Source: Sphingomonadales bacterium 32-65-25
Lineage (GTDB): Bacteria; Pseudomonadota; Alphaproteobacteria; Sphingomonadales; Sphingomonadaceae
Direction of reading: 5' to 3'
NCBI GenBank assembly: GCA_002280855.1
Contig: NCEU01000003.1
Location: 372,001 to 436,000, forward strand
Length of the DNA stretch: 64,000 nt
The notes beneath the pieces are model-generated. The model was not told the DNA's origin, did not search any database, and worked only from the letters and a program-made list of their open reading frames with translations. The translations under genes and the position numbers were made by a program. Shown here piece by piece: positions 1 through 8,271 of this stretch. Each line of letters begins with the position of its first letter. The stretch's first letter is position 1.

Positions 1-1758
1 GTTGAAACCCGCGATGGCGAAGTGCGGGCGCGCTGCGACCGGATTATCGCCCGCATCGGTTCGGCACCACCGCGCAGCTTTGTCGAAGGCTGCGGCATCG
101 AATTTGCCAGCGCCGACCGGCTCGCCTTTCCTAAGCTGTCGGCCACCTTCGAATCGACGGCGCCGGGAATCTATGTCACCGGCGCGCTGGCCGGCTATCC
201 GTTGATCAAGCATTGCATGAACCAGGGCCACGACGTGGTGGAGTTCATCAATGGCAATCTCGATCTCAAGCCCGCCGACGAACCGATCCTGGAAGCCAAG
301 TTTGCCGGCCTGCCCGGCAAGCGCAGCGTCGCCGAATGGCTGGAATATCTGCGGACGAGCGTCTCGATCCTCAATGGCATGAGCAGCCTGCAGATACGCG
401 AATTCATGCTGGATTCGAGCGTGAAGCGCTACGCGCAGGGTGAGGTGATCTTCGAACGCAACGCACCCGGTTCATCGCTGTTCGGCATCGCCGATGGCGA
501 GGTGGCGGTGGAAGTGAATCCAAACGATCCGTCCATCACCGTGCAAATCGGCGCCGGCCAGATCTTCGGTGAAGTCGGCCTGATTTCCGGCCGCCGGCGC
601 GGGGCGACCATCCGCGCCGCGCGCGATACCATCGTGGTGGAAATCAGCCGCAATGCCGCGCTGAAACTGATGAGCCAGGTGCCATCGGCATCGCGCGAGA
701 TCACCCGCATCAACACCGAACGCACCTTGCTGCAGATCTTCAAATCGGGCCTTGCGCCCGCCGATCTGGTCGACGTGATCGCCAACGCCAAGGTGGAAAC
801 CATCCGTTCCGGCCAGGCCATCATCAAGGAAGGCGAAACCGGCGACGACATCTTCATCATCCGCTCCGGCTCGATGGTGGTGGAAAAGTCGATCGGCGGC
901 AAACCGGTGTTCCTCAGTTATGTTCCCGCCGGCAGCTATGTTGGCGAGATGAGCGTGATCGACGGCAGTGCGCGTTCCGCCACGGTGCGCGCAGCAGTGA
1001 AGAGCGACGTGATCCGCCTCGCCGGCGAGCCGTTCCGCGCGCTGCTCGCCGCCAAGCCGCAATTGCTCGACAAGTTGCGCGGCGAAATGGCCAGCCGCAC
1101 CCAGCTCAACAATTTCGTCGAATCCAAGAAGGACAGCTTCTCCGGCGTTGTCGACATGTACACCGGGGTGGCCAACTTCCTGGTGGAACAGGGCTTGGGT
1201 GAAGCCACCGATGTGCTGCTCATCGACGAGAAATTGTGCGTTGGGTGCGACAATTGCGAGAAGGCCTGCGCCGATACGCATGACGGCCTGTCGCGGCTGG
1301 ATCGCGAAGCCGGGCGCACCTATGCCCATCTGCATGTGCCGACCAGCTGCCGCCACTGCGAACATCCGCACTGCATGGCCGATTGCCCGCCCAACGCCAT
1401 CCACCGCGGGCCCACCGGCGAAGTCTATATTGATGAAACCTGCATCGGCTGCGGCAACTGCCAGCGCAACTGCCCCTATGGCGTGATCCGGCTCGACAAG
1501 ACGCCGCCGAAAAAGCCATGGCTGCTCAGCTGGTTCCTGTTCGGCAGCGGCCCCGGCCCCGGCGAAGCCAGCCACAAATGGGCCAAGAAACATGATCCCG
1601 CCTATGCCGAAAAGGCCAAGAAGGCGATCAAGTGCGACATGTGTTCGGGCCAGGAAGGCGGCCCGGCCTGCGTGCGCTCTTGCCCCACTGGCGCTGCCAT
1701 TCGCGTCTCGCCGGAACAATTCCTCGGTGTCGCCCTGATGAACCGGGAGGACCGCTGA
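1..1758 (+). CDS. Cyclic-nucleotide-binding, four-cluster ferredoxin oxidoreductase (5' partial)
   Basis: The gene is open at the left edge, so the N-terminus is missing; 585 residues are visible. Residues about 1-97 look like the end of a thioredoxin-reductase-like FAD/NAD(P)H protein (a GALAGYPLIK-type flavin-contact motif at about 61-70). Two cyclic-nucleotide-binding domains follow (about 140-228 and 255-345), each with a phosphate-binding cassette of the FGE/VGE...R.AT type. Residues about 411-573 hold four cysteine groups (CVGCDNC, CRHCEHPHC, CIGCGNC, CDMC...C) arranged as in NrfC/DmsB-type 4Fe-4S electron-transfer subunits. The stop overlaps the next start by one base (TGATG), so the two are translationally linked. 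Inference: an NAD(P)H-fed electron carrier gated by cyclic nucleotides or other ligands. The domain content is clear; the physiological role is unknown. Confidence 0.85.
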   Translation, partial: VETRDGEVRARCDRIIARIGSAPPRSFVEGCGIEFASADRLAFPKLSATFESTAPGIYVTGALAGYPLIKHCMNQGHDVVEFINGNLDLKPADEPILEAKFAGLPGKRSVAEWLEYLRTSVSILNGMSSLQIREFMLDSSVKRYAQGEVIFERNAPGSSLFGIADGEVAVEVNPNDPSITVQIGAGQIFGEVGLISGRRRGATIRAARDTIVVEISRNAALKLMSQVPSASREITRINTERTLLQIFKSGLAPADLVDVIANAKVETIRSGQAIIKEGETGDDIFIIRSGSMVVEKSIGGKPVFLSYVPAGSYVGEMSVIDGSARSATVRAAVKSDVIRLAGEPFRALLAAKPQLLDKLRGEMASRTQLNNFVESKKDSFSGVVDMYTGVANFLVEQGLGEATDVLLIDEKLCVGCDNCEKACADTHDGLSRLDREAGRTYAHLHVPTSCRHCEHPHCMADCPPNAIHRGPTGEVYIDETCIGCGNCQRNCPYGVIRLDKTPPKKPWLLSWFLFGSGPGPGEASHKWAKKHDPAYAEKAKKAIKCDMCSGQEGGPACVRSCPTGAAIRVSPEQFLGVALMNREDR

Positions 1759-2663
1759 TGGCCAGCAAGACACAGGCCAGCCGGGCGATGACCGGCAAGG
1801 CCGTCACCCGCGCGCCGCGTGACACCGCGCACGAGGGCTTCCTCAATCACAAGCGCGGGCGCTGGGCCAAGGTGGCGATCACCCTCAGCGTGGTGGCTCT
1901 CGGCGCTTATCTGCTCACCGATCCGGTGCCGCGCCACAATGGCGGCACCTGGCTGGGCTATCTGCTCGGCAGCATCGGCGCCGGCATGATCGTCTGGCTG
2001 TCGCTGCTGGGCGTTCGCAAGCGCGTGATCGGATCAAAGCCGTTCAGCCTGAAGGGCTGGACCAGTGCGCACGTCTATCTGGGTCTGTCGCTGATCGTCG
2101 TGGGCACGCTGCACACCGGCTTCCAGCTGGGCTGGAACGTCCACACGCTGGCGTGGGCGCTGATGATGATCGTGATCCTGTCTGGCCTGTGGGGCATCAG
2201 CCTCTATGCGACCCTGCCCGAACGCTTGTCGGCCAACCGCGGCGAGGTCACGCAGTTGCAGATGCTGGAAGCAATCCGCACCCTCGATCGCCAGCTCGAC
2301 ATAGCCGCACAGCCGCTGGATGCCGACGACGCGGCGCTGGTGCGGATGAGCCTGGAAGAATGCCGCATCGCCGGTTCGCTGGGCCAGCGCCTATCGGGCA
2401 ATTACGCCAATGATGGCAACGCCAGGGCGCTGGCGACCATCATCGAAAAGGTGATGACGGGCCGACGCACCGGCCGGGTCGATGATCGCCTGGCGCAGAT
2501 CGAATTCCTGCTAGAGAGGAAAGAGGCGGCGCTGGCGCAGGCCCGCCGCCATATACGTATGAAAACTCAACTGGAATTGTGGCTTTACGTGCATGTGCCG
2601 GTAACGATCGCGCTGCTGGCAGCATTGCTGGCGCATATCATTTCCGTGTTCCTGTACTGGTAA
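1758..2663 (+). CDS. Polytopic membrane protein, possible b-type haem electron carrier
   Basis: This 301-aa protein starts at an ATG overlapping the upstream stop. About five hydrophobic segments are visible (roughly 36-55, 63-85, 104-122, 130-148 and 277-300). Histidines lie in or near the third and fourth segments (SAHVY, GTLHTGF, WNVHTLA), which would suit transmembrane haem ligation. A soluble charged stretch of about 110 residues precedes the last helix. Lying between a ferredoxin-type oxidoreductase and a multihaem cytochrome c gene, it is a natural candidate for moving electrons across the membrane. That function is inferred from context and histidine placement; I do not recognise a named family with certainty. 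Confidence 0.75.
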   Translation: MASKTQASRAMTGKAVTRAPRDTAHEGFLNHKRGRWAKVAITLSVVALGAYLLTDPVPRHNGGTWLGYLLGSIGAGMIVWLSLLGVRKRVIGSKPFSLKGWTSAHVYLGLSLIVVGTLHTGFQLGWNVHTLAWALMMIVILSGLWGISLYATLPERLSANRGEVTQLQMLEAIRTLDRQLDIAAQPLDADDAALVRMSLEECRIAGSLGQRLSGNYANDGNARALATIIEKVMTGRRTGRVDDRLAQIEFLLERKEAALAQARRHIRMKTQLELWLYVHVPVTIALLAALLAHIISVFLYW

Positions 2664-2676
2664 GGGGGAGGCGGGC

Positions 2677-4608
2677 ATGAGCTTTATCGTTCGCCAGGTC
2701 GCCAAGCGCGCCGATGGTGGGGACATCATTCGCACCCGCACGTTGGTGCAGGCCGAATTGACCGTTGGCAGAGGCACAGATTGCGATATCCAGCTGGCCG
2801 ATCTGGCCGTGATGCTGCGCCACGCCCGGCTGGTGCAGATCACCGCCGGCAAGGTGAGTGTGGAAACCACCGGCGGCGTGCCGGTGGAAGTGGGCGGCAA
2901 GTTCGTCACCCGTGCCGATCTGGCCGTGGCCGAAAATCCCACCATCGATATCGGCCCGTTCCGGCTGTCGCTGTCCCCCGGGGAGGACGGCGCCGTTGCC
3001 ATCACCGCCGAACGCGTGGTGCCGCCGATCGAAGCCGCCGATGCGGCGCATGAAACCAGCATCTTCTCGCTTTCCGGCGCGATGCCGACCAAGCGCCGCA
3101 TGGCGTGGGTTGGCGGGCTGGCTGTGCTGGTACTGCTGTTGCTGGTGCCGCTGTTCCACTTCATCGGTGAAGGCGAACCCGCACTGCCCCAGACGATGGT
3201 GGCTGAAGCCGCCCGGCCGGTCACCCCCGGCCAGGGCTTTGGCGATGGCAAATTGTCTGTCCCCACGGCCCGGCCCGCGGCCGCCGGCGGCTTTGCCCCG
3301 GATGAAAGCTGGTCGAGCGGCATGCTCTCAGATGCCCACGCCAGCCTGTCCAACAATTGCAGCGCCTGTCACCAGAAGGCGTTTGTTTCAGTGACCGATG
3401 GCGCCTGCCAGGCGTGCCACACGGCTTCGGCGCTGCCCGATCACGCTGCACCGGCGCGCATGGCCAAGGGCCGGCTGCCCGATGGCGGCGTGATGGGCGC
3501 CGCGCACAGCGCCTTCAATCTCCCGCAGGGCCGCTGCACCAGCTGCCACAAGGAACATGAAGGCGCAGCCACCGTCATGACCGTGGCGGAAAGCTTCTGC
3601 ACCGATTGCCACGGCGGCCTGAAATCGCGCCTTGCCGATACGGCGGTCGCCAACGTGCCTGGCTGGGCCAAGCACCCGGATTTCCGGGCCACGCTGGTCT
3701 CCTCGCCATCGGCGGACAAGCCAGTGTTCACCCGCGCCGCCCTCTCCGGCGCGCGGGAGAAATCGGGGCTGATCTACCCGCACGACATCCACCAATCCAC
3801 CACCAACGCGGTTGCCAACATGGCACAGAAACAGCGGCTGCCGCAGGGTGCCGATGGCGCCCTGCCCTGCAGCTACTGCCACAAGGCCGATAGTGACCAG
3901 GTGCGGTTCAAACCGATCGACATGGAAGCCAATTGCGGCGCCTGCCACGACCTGGCCTTTGCCCGCGATGGCGGCACCGTCCGCACCCTGCCGCACGGCA
4001 AACCCGCCCAGGTGGCTGGCATCATCCGCGATTTCACCCTGTCCGAAAGCTTTGCGCCGCGCGCTGGTGTGCAACGCCTGAGCTTTGATCGCCACCTGCC
4101 CGGCAAGGCACCGCCGCCACTGCCCGGCGGCAATCCGGCGGCCCGCGCCCAGGCGGCCGTGGTGAGCGTGTTTACCGGCAAGGGCCTGTGCACGGAATGC
4201 CATGTCGTCACGGATACCGGTGCAGCCGATCTCACCCGGCGTTTCGCCATCGCCCCGGTCAGCATCAACGATCATTATCTGCCGCAGGGCCAGTTCCCGC
4301 ACGGCAAGCACAAGAGCTATGACGCCAAGACCGGCCAGGCCGCCTGTGTCGCCTGCCACACCGGCGTGACGAAATCCAAGGTCTCCACCGACGTGAACAT
4401 TCCCGGCGTTGCCAATTGCCGCGAATGCCACGGCGCTCCGGCCAAGACCCTGCTCAGCACCACGGCCAAGGCCGGCGCCAGTTGCGACACCTGCCATGGC
4501 TTTCATGATGGGGTTGCGCCTACAGGTGCGCTCCCCGCCGGCCATGTCCAACCCGCCCGGGTTGCCGGTCGGCAGGCTGCTGGCCGCAGCCGGCAGACTC
4601 CGGCCTGA
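2677..4608 (+). CDS. FHA domain-decaheme cytochrome c fusion protein
   Basis: This 643-aa protein starts at an ATG behind a purine-rich GGGGGAGG site. Residues about 1-115 resemble a forkhead-associated (FHA) domain (VGRGTDCDIQL followed by a RHA motif), normally a phosphothreonine reader. A single transmembrane helix spans about 142-163. The remainder carries ten CxxCH haem-c motifs (CSACH, CQACH, CTSCH, CTDCH, CSYCH, CGACH, CTECH, CVACH, CRECH, CDTCH), as in class III or octahaem-like cytochromes. The expected topology is FHA in the cytoplasm and haems in the periplasm. It is the last gene of the operon with the ferredoxin and membrane genes, suggesting a chain from cytoplasmic reductant to periplasmic haem wire. 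The FHA assignment is moderately sure; the haem count is read directly. Confidence 0.85.
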   Translation: MSFIVRQVAKRADGGDIIRTRTLVQAELTVGRGTDCDIQLADLAVMLRHARLVQITAGKVSVETTGGVPVEVGGKFVTRADLAVAENPTIDIGPFRLSLSPGEDGAVAITAERVVPPIEAADAAHETSIFSLSGAMPTKRRMAWVGGLAVLVLLLLVPLFHFIGEGEPALPQTMVAEAARPVTPGQGFGDGKLSVPTARPAAAGGFAPDESWSSGMLSDAHASLSNNCSACHQKAFVSVTDGACQACHTASALPDHAAPARMAKGRLPDGGVMGAAHSAFNLPQGRCTSCHKEHEGAATVMTVAESFCTDCHGGLKSRLADTAVANVPGWAKHPDFRATLVSSPSADKPVFTRAALSGAREKSGLIYPHDIHQSTTNAVANMAQKQRLPQGADGALPCSYCHKADSDQVRFKPIDMEANCGACHDLAFARDGGTVRTLPHGKPAQVAGIIRDFTLSESFAPRAGVQRLSFDRHLPGKAPPPLPGGNPAARAQAAVVSVFTGKGLCTECHVVTDTGAADLTRRFAIAPVSINDHYLPQGQFPHGKHKSYDAKTGQAACVACHTGVTKSKVSTDVNIPGVANCRECHGAPAKTLLSTTAKAGASCDTCHGFHDGVAPTGALPAGHVQPARVAGRQAAGRSRQTPA

Positions 4609-4732
4609 TGCGCGGCGCTCCTTGCCATCGCCGCATCGTTGCGTCAGTTGCTGCCTTCGTGCCGTATATGGTCAGGCAACGGCCATCTGGGGGACAGCCC
4701 GCGCGTTGTGAGTCGACGCAGAGAGGCGCGAA

Positions 4733-5587
4733 ATGCTGATTGCCCAGGTGACAGATATCCACCTTGGTTTCCAACCGGATGATCCGGCGGAAATGAACCG
4801 CAAGCGTTTCGACGAGGTGGTGGAATCGCTGCTGGCGCTCACTCCGCAGCCCGATCTGCTGCTGGCCACCGGCGATCTCAGCGAAAGCGGCAGCATCACG
4901 TCTTATGAGACCCTGAAAAGCATCGCCGAACGTCTGCCGTTTCCGGTGCATTTCGCGCTGGGCAATCATGATCTCAGGGCCAATTTCCGCAGCGTCTTTC
5001 CCGATGTGCCGGTGAGCGGCACCGGCCATGTCCAATATGCCTTCGTGCACGGCCCGCTGCGCTTCGTGGTGCTCGACACGCTGCAGGAAGGCCACCACGG
5101 CGGCGCGCTTTCCGCCGAACAGGCCGCGTGGCTGGATGAAACGCTGCTGGAAGACAATCGGCCGACCGTGCTTGTCCTCCATCACCCGCCAATCGAGAGC
5201 GGCAACGGCTGGATGACCGAGGATCTGCATGCACCCTGGGTACAGCGCCTGGCCGAAGTGGTGCGCCGCCACCCGCAGATCATCCGCATGATCACCGGGC
5301 ACCTTCATCGCGCCATCGTCACCGGCTGGCACGGCACCACGCTCGCCGTGTGCCCCTCATCGGCACCGCAAGTCGCCATCGATTTTCGCGAGATCGACGG
5401 TGAGAATCCCGATGGCCGCGACATGATCGTGGCTGAGCCGCCTGGCTTTGCGCTGCATTACTGGACTGGGCGCGACCTGATCAGCCATTTCTGCGCCGGC
5501 GGCGAACACCCGGTGCTGGCCCGCTACAACGCGCGCATGCAGCCGACGGTTCAGCATATCCTGGCAGAGCGCACCGAGGCGCATTGA
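4733..5587 (+). CDS. CpdA-like metallophosphoesterase (cyclic nucleotide phosphodiesterase)
   Basis: This 284-aa calcineurin-like phosphoesterase shows all the metal-binding motifs in order: TDIH near the N-terminus, GDLSESG, GNHD, LHHPP and GHLHR. Length and motif spacing match class III 3',5'-cAMP phosphodiesterases (CpdA). It lies 124 bp downstream of the operon that encodes two cyclic-nucleotide-binding domains, so a link through cAMP or cGMP turnover is plausible but only inferred from proximity. It converges with dnaN on a strong hairpin terminator. Substrate specificity cannot be read from sequence; other phosphodiesterases share the fold. Confidence 0.88.
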   Translation: MLIAQVTDIHLGFQPDDPAEMNRKRFDEVVESLLALTPQPDLLLATGDLSESGSITSYETLKSIAERLPFPVHFALGNHDLRANFRSVFPDVPVSGTGHVQYAFVHGPLRFVVLDTLQEGHHGGALSAEQAAWLDETLLEDNRPTVLVLHHPPIESGNGWMTEDLHAPWVQRLAEVVRRHPQIIRMITGHLHRAIVTGWHGTTLAVCPSSAPQVAIDFREIDGENPDGRDMIVAEPPGFALHYWTGRDLISHFCAGGEHPVLARYNARMQPTVQHILAERTEAH

Positions 5588-5629
5588 GCCGGGCGGCCAG
5601 TGGCAAAGCCGCGCCGTCAACCGAAACGG

Positions 5630-5662
5630 AAAAGGGCGGCCTGTTGAGGCCGCCCTTTTTTT
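5630..5662. terminator. Bidirectional rho-independent terminator between cpdA-like gene and dnaN
   Basis: A perfect GC-rich stem (AAAGGGCGGCC / GGCCGCCCTTT, loop TGTTGA) is flanked by an A-run on the left and a T-run on the right. It can therefore end transcription of the plus-strand phosphodiesterase and of minus-strand dnaN. Confidence 0.9.
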
Positions 5663-5681
5663 CGCTCGCTCGTCGCTCGCT

Positions 5682-6803
5682 TCACACACGCATGGGCATG
5701 AGGACGTAAAGCGCTTTCGCCTCGTCATTCTCGCGGATCAACGTGGGCGCCGAGGCATCAGCCAGGTGCACATCCACCAGATCGCTGCCAACCTGGCCCA
5801 AGATGTCGAGCAGATAGCGATAGTTGAAGCCCACCTCGATATCGGCGGCGGCATAATCAGCCGGCACTTCTTCCGAAGCCGTGCCGTTCTCCGGGCTGGT
5901 GACCGACAATGTCACCTTGTCCCGGCCCAGCGCCAGCTTCACCGCGCGGGTCTTTTCGGTGGTGGCGATGGCGGCGACGCGGTCCACGCCTTCGGCCAGC
6001 ACCTTGGCGTCGATCTTCAGCAATTTGTCGTTCGCTGTCGGGATCACGCGTGTGTAATCGGGGAAGGTGCCGTCGATCAGCTTGCTGGTGAGCGTCGAAT
6101 CCGCCGAGAAACGGAACCGCACCTTGGCGGGCGACAGGCCGATTTCCACCGGCGCATCCGCCGCCATTTCATCCAGCAGCTTGCGCACTTCATTCACGCA
6201 TTTGCGCGGCACGATCACGCCCGGCATGTCGGCCGCGCCATCCGGCAGATCCAGCTCGATCCGAGCAAGGCGGTGGCCATCGGTGGCCACACCGCGCAGC
6301 TTGGGCGACGGGCCGGTGGTGGCATGCAGATAGATGCCATTCAGATAATAACGGGTTTCCTCGGTGGAGATCGCGAACTTCACCGCGTCGATCAGCTCCT
6401 TCAGTTCACCCGCCGAAAGCGTGAAGCGCACCGGCAGATCGGTTTCGGCGATCACCGGGAAATCATCGCGCTTCAACGTCGCCAGGCTGAACCGGCTGCG
6501 GCCGGCATTCACGCTCATGCGATCTCCCGAAACGGCGAGTTCAACCTGGCTGCCTTCCGGCAGCTTGCGCACGATATCGAACAGCGTGTGCGCCGAAACC
6601 GTGGTGGCGCCGTTCAGATCGATCGCGGCGGGGATATTTTCCACCACCTGCAGATCAAGATCGGTCGCCATCAGCCGCAGGCCATCGGCGCGCGCTTCGA
6701 TCAGCACGTTGGAAAGGATCGGGATGGTGTTGCGACGCTCCACCACCGACTGGATATGGCCCAGGCACTTCAGCAGGGTTGCGCGCTCAACGGTGGCCTT
6801 CAT
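5682..6803 (-). CDS. dnaN: DNA polymerase III subunit beta (sliding clamp)
   Basis: This 373-aa protein has the usual length and N-terminus of the replicative beta clamp (MKATVERATLLKCLGHIQ, then ERRNTIPILSN). Three repeated clamp folds end in the characteristic C-terminal VLMPMRV. The clamp encircles DNA and tethers Pol III and repair enzymes. It stands alone here, converging with the cpdA-like gene and divergent from the histidine phosphatase; dnaA and recF are not in the window. Confidence 0.97.
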   Translation of the reverse strand: MKATVERATLLKCLGHIQSVVERRNTIPILSNVLIEARADGLRLMATDLDLQVVENIPAAIDLNGATTVSAHTLFDIVRKLPEGSQVELAVSGDRMSVNAGRSRFSLATLKRDDFPVIAETDLPVRFTLSAGELKELIDAVKFAISTEETRYYLNGIYLHATTGPSPKLRGVATDGHRLARIELDLPDGAADMPGVIVPRKCVNEVRKLLDEMAADAPVEIGLSPAKVRFRFSADSTLTSKLIDGTFPDYTRVIPTANDKLLKIDAKVLAEGVDRVAAIATTEKTRAVKLALGRDKVTLSVTSPENGTASEEVPADYAAADIEVGFNYRYLLDILGQVGSDLVDVHLADASAPTLIRENDEAKALYVLMPMRV

Positions 6804-6903
6804 TCTGATCCCTGTAACGAAATGGTGAAGATGGCGGCACTATAGCCACAAACGCGCACGGTGGTAGTGGCGATGTGCGGGGAAATGGGCCTATGAATGG
6901 CAG

Positions 6904-7530
6904 ATGGATCTGATTCTCGCCCGCCACGCTGAAACCGTGTTCAACGCCGCCGCCCGCATGCAGGGCCACATGGCGCACACCCCCCTCACCCGCAGCGGCA
7001 TCGCCCAGGCCGAAGCCATGGGCGCCGCCCTGCGCGAAACCCTGGGCGAAGCGCCGGACCGCGATTTCTGGGTCTCCCCCTCCGGCCGCACCCAGCAAAC
7101 CGCCGCCATCGTGAGCGAGCATCTGGGCGTGCCCTTCTTTGATTGGCGGCAAGACACGCGCCTGCTCGAAATCGACGTCGGCCAATGGGAAGGCCGCTAT
7201 TACGCCGATATCGTGGCAGACCTTGGCGAACACATCGTCTGCCCCGATCGCCGCCTGTTCCGCGTGCCGCCCCCCGGCGGCGAATGGTTCCCCGAAATCG
7301 CCGCCCGCCTCACCGACTGGCTGGCCGAAATCGACATGACGCGACCATTGTTGGTGATCAGCCACGGCATCACCGCCCGCGTGCTGCGCGGCATCCTGGT
7401 GGGCGGGCAGGATTGGCAAGGCGTCCCCGTCGCGGCCGATGCGCCGCAAGGCACCGTGTTCCATATTCGCGATGGCGCAGAGACGATGCTGCACATGGGC
7501 AGCGGCGTGCAGGGCGTGCGGGCGGCTTGA
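6904..7530 (+). CDS. Histidine phosphatase family protein
   Basis: This 208-aa protein begins with the RHAET form of the RHG catalytic motif (phospho-accepting His at about residue 8) and has the second histidine in VISHG (about 155). Arginine and glutamate positions fit the phosphoglycerate mutase-like phosphatase fold (SPSGRTQQTA, LLEIDVGQWEGRY). It probably dephosphorylates a small metabolite; the substrate is not predictable. It is divergent from dnaN across about 100 bp, and repeats follow its stop codon. Confidence 0.88.
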   Translation: MDLILARHAETVFNAAARMQGHMAHTPLTRSGIAQAEAMGAALRETLGEAPDRDFWVSPSGRTQQTAAIVSEHLGVPFFDWRQDTRLLEIDVGQWEGRYYADIVADLGEHIVCPDRRLFRVPPPGGEWFPEIAARLTDWLAEIDMTRPLLVISHGITARVLRGILVGGQDWQGVPVAADAPQGTVFHIRDGAETMLHMGSGVQGVRAA

Positions 7531-7542
7531 TTTAGAGAAGAA

Positions 7543-7582
7543 GGGCCTCCGGCGGGCAGGGTCGCAGACCCTGCACCCGTTT
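7543..7582 (+). repeat. Dispersed 40-bp repeat, copy 1 (hairpin core)
   Basis: This element starts GGGCCTCCGGCGGGCAGG and ends CACCCGTTT around a 19-bp palindromic core (GCAGGGTC-GCA-GACCCTGC). Near-identical copies lie at 8141-8178 (inverted), 9152-9191 (direct) and 9735-9774 (inverted), with a variant at 15763-15806. All lie between genes. Copy 1 and the inverted copy at 8141 bracket the small gene at 7788. Confidence 0.9.
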
Positions 7583-7598
7583 GTCATCATCCTGCCAT

Positions 7599-7690
7599 CG
7601 TCACCCCGGACTTGATCCGGGGTCCCGCTTTACTTGAGCAGCGCGTGGACGTGAAGGAAGCGGGGCCCCGGATCAAGTCCGGGGCGACGA
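7599..7690. repeat. Long imperfect inverted repeat (REP-like), copy 1
   Basis: Two arms of about 31 bp (left 7599-7630 CGTCACCCCGGACTTGATCC..., right 7658-7689, its near-exact reverse complement) enclose about 27 bp. A second full copy lies at 11878-11959 and a single arm at 15872-15900. Placement is intergenic only. Such elements could act as transcript stabilisers or REP-type mobile remnants. Confidence 0.85.
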
Positions 7691-7787
7691 GGGAATTTGG
7701 TGTCTGCAATGAGGTGGAAACAAGACATTTGCCCTGTGACTTCAGTCGCAATATGTTTCGATCTCAGAGCATACACAGGGGTAATCA

Positions 7788-8033
7788 ATGGATGATAACG
7801 TGACAAGCTACGGTCAGTGCTTTGCCAGCCTCGCGCTCGGACTAGCACCGCTTTTTATGCTTCTTGGGGTGGCAGCATTTTTTGGCGCAGACACCGTGAC
7901 ATTTGGTGGGAAAAACATTCACGGCATAGGATCTGTCGTCGTCGTTGTCGTCCTCAACGCCATATTTGCGGCATTGTTTGCGGGCCTACAGAAGCTTGGG
8001 TACATTTTTCTTAGGTTCATTAGTCGTCGATAG
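7788..8033 (+). CDS. Small orphan membrane protein
   Basis: This 81-aa reading frame starts at an ATG behind an AGGGG site. It is strongly hydrophobic, with two predicted helices (about 8-34 and 45-75) and a basic C-terminus (RFISRR). No family is recognised. Its codon use is visibly more AT-rich than its neighbours (TTTTTTGGC-type stretches). It is bracketed by inverted copies of the 40-bp repeat (7543-7582 and 8141-8178), suggesting an acquired or repeat-mobilised segment. Alternatively it may be an untranslated open frame. Confidence 0.5.
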   Translation: MDDNVTSYGQCFASLALGLAPLFMLLGVAAFFGADTVTFGGKNIHGIGSVVVVVVLNAIFAALFAGLQKLGYIFLRFISRR

Positions 8034-8140
8034 GCCGATGGCCAAGGCATAGGTCAACGTCCTCGCAGCCTGCTGCGACCAGGCGCGATGTCCTCAATTG
8101 GCGCGCAAGCGGACATCCTCCAACCAGCACCCTAGAAAAC

Positions 8141-8178
8141 AAACGGGTGCAGGGTCTGCGACCCTGCCCGCCGGAGGC
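8141..8178 (-). repeat. Dispersed 40-bp repeat, copy 2 (inverted)
   Basis: This is the reverse complement of copy 1, with the same 19-bp palindromic core and AAACGGGTGC / CCGGAGGC ends. It forms an inverted pair with copy 1 around the 81-aa gene. Confidence 0.9.
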
Positions 8179-8271
8179 TTCCTGCCTCCTTCCACCCGCA
8201 GGCTAGTCGCGCCGGCGGATTTGCTGATAGACTTGCGTGCAGGGTCACCCATCTCATCGGGGGGATGACCC

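Noticed and set aside
472..1773. Long antisense frame opposite the ferredoxin gene
   Set aside because: A shadow of the real gene on the other strand; the plus-strand protein has clear domains.
7612..7803. 63-codon frame inside the inverted repeat
   Set aside because: It is mostly repeat sequence and overlaps the better supported 81-aa gene.
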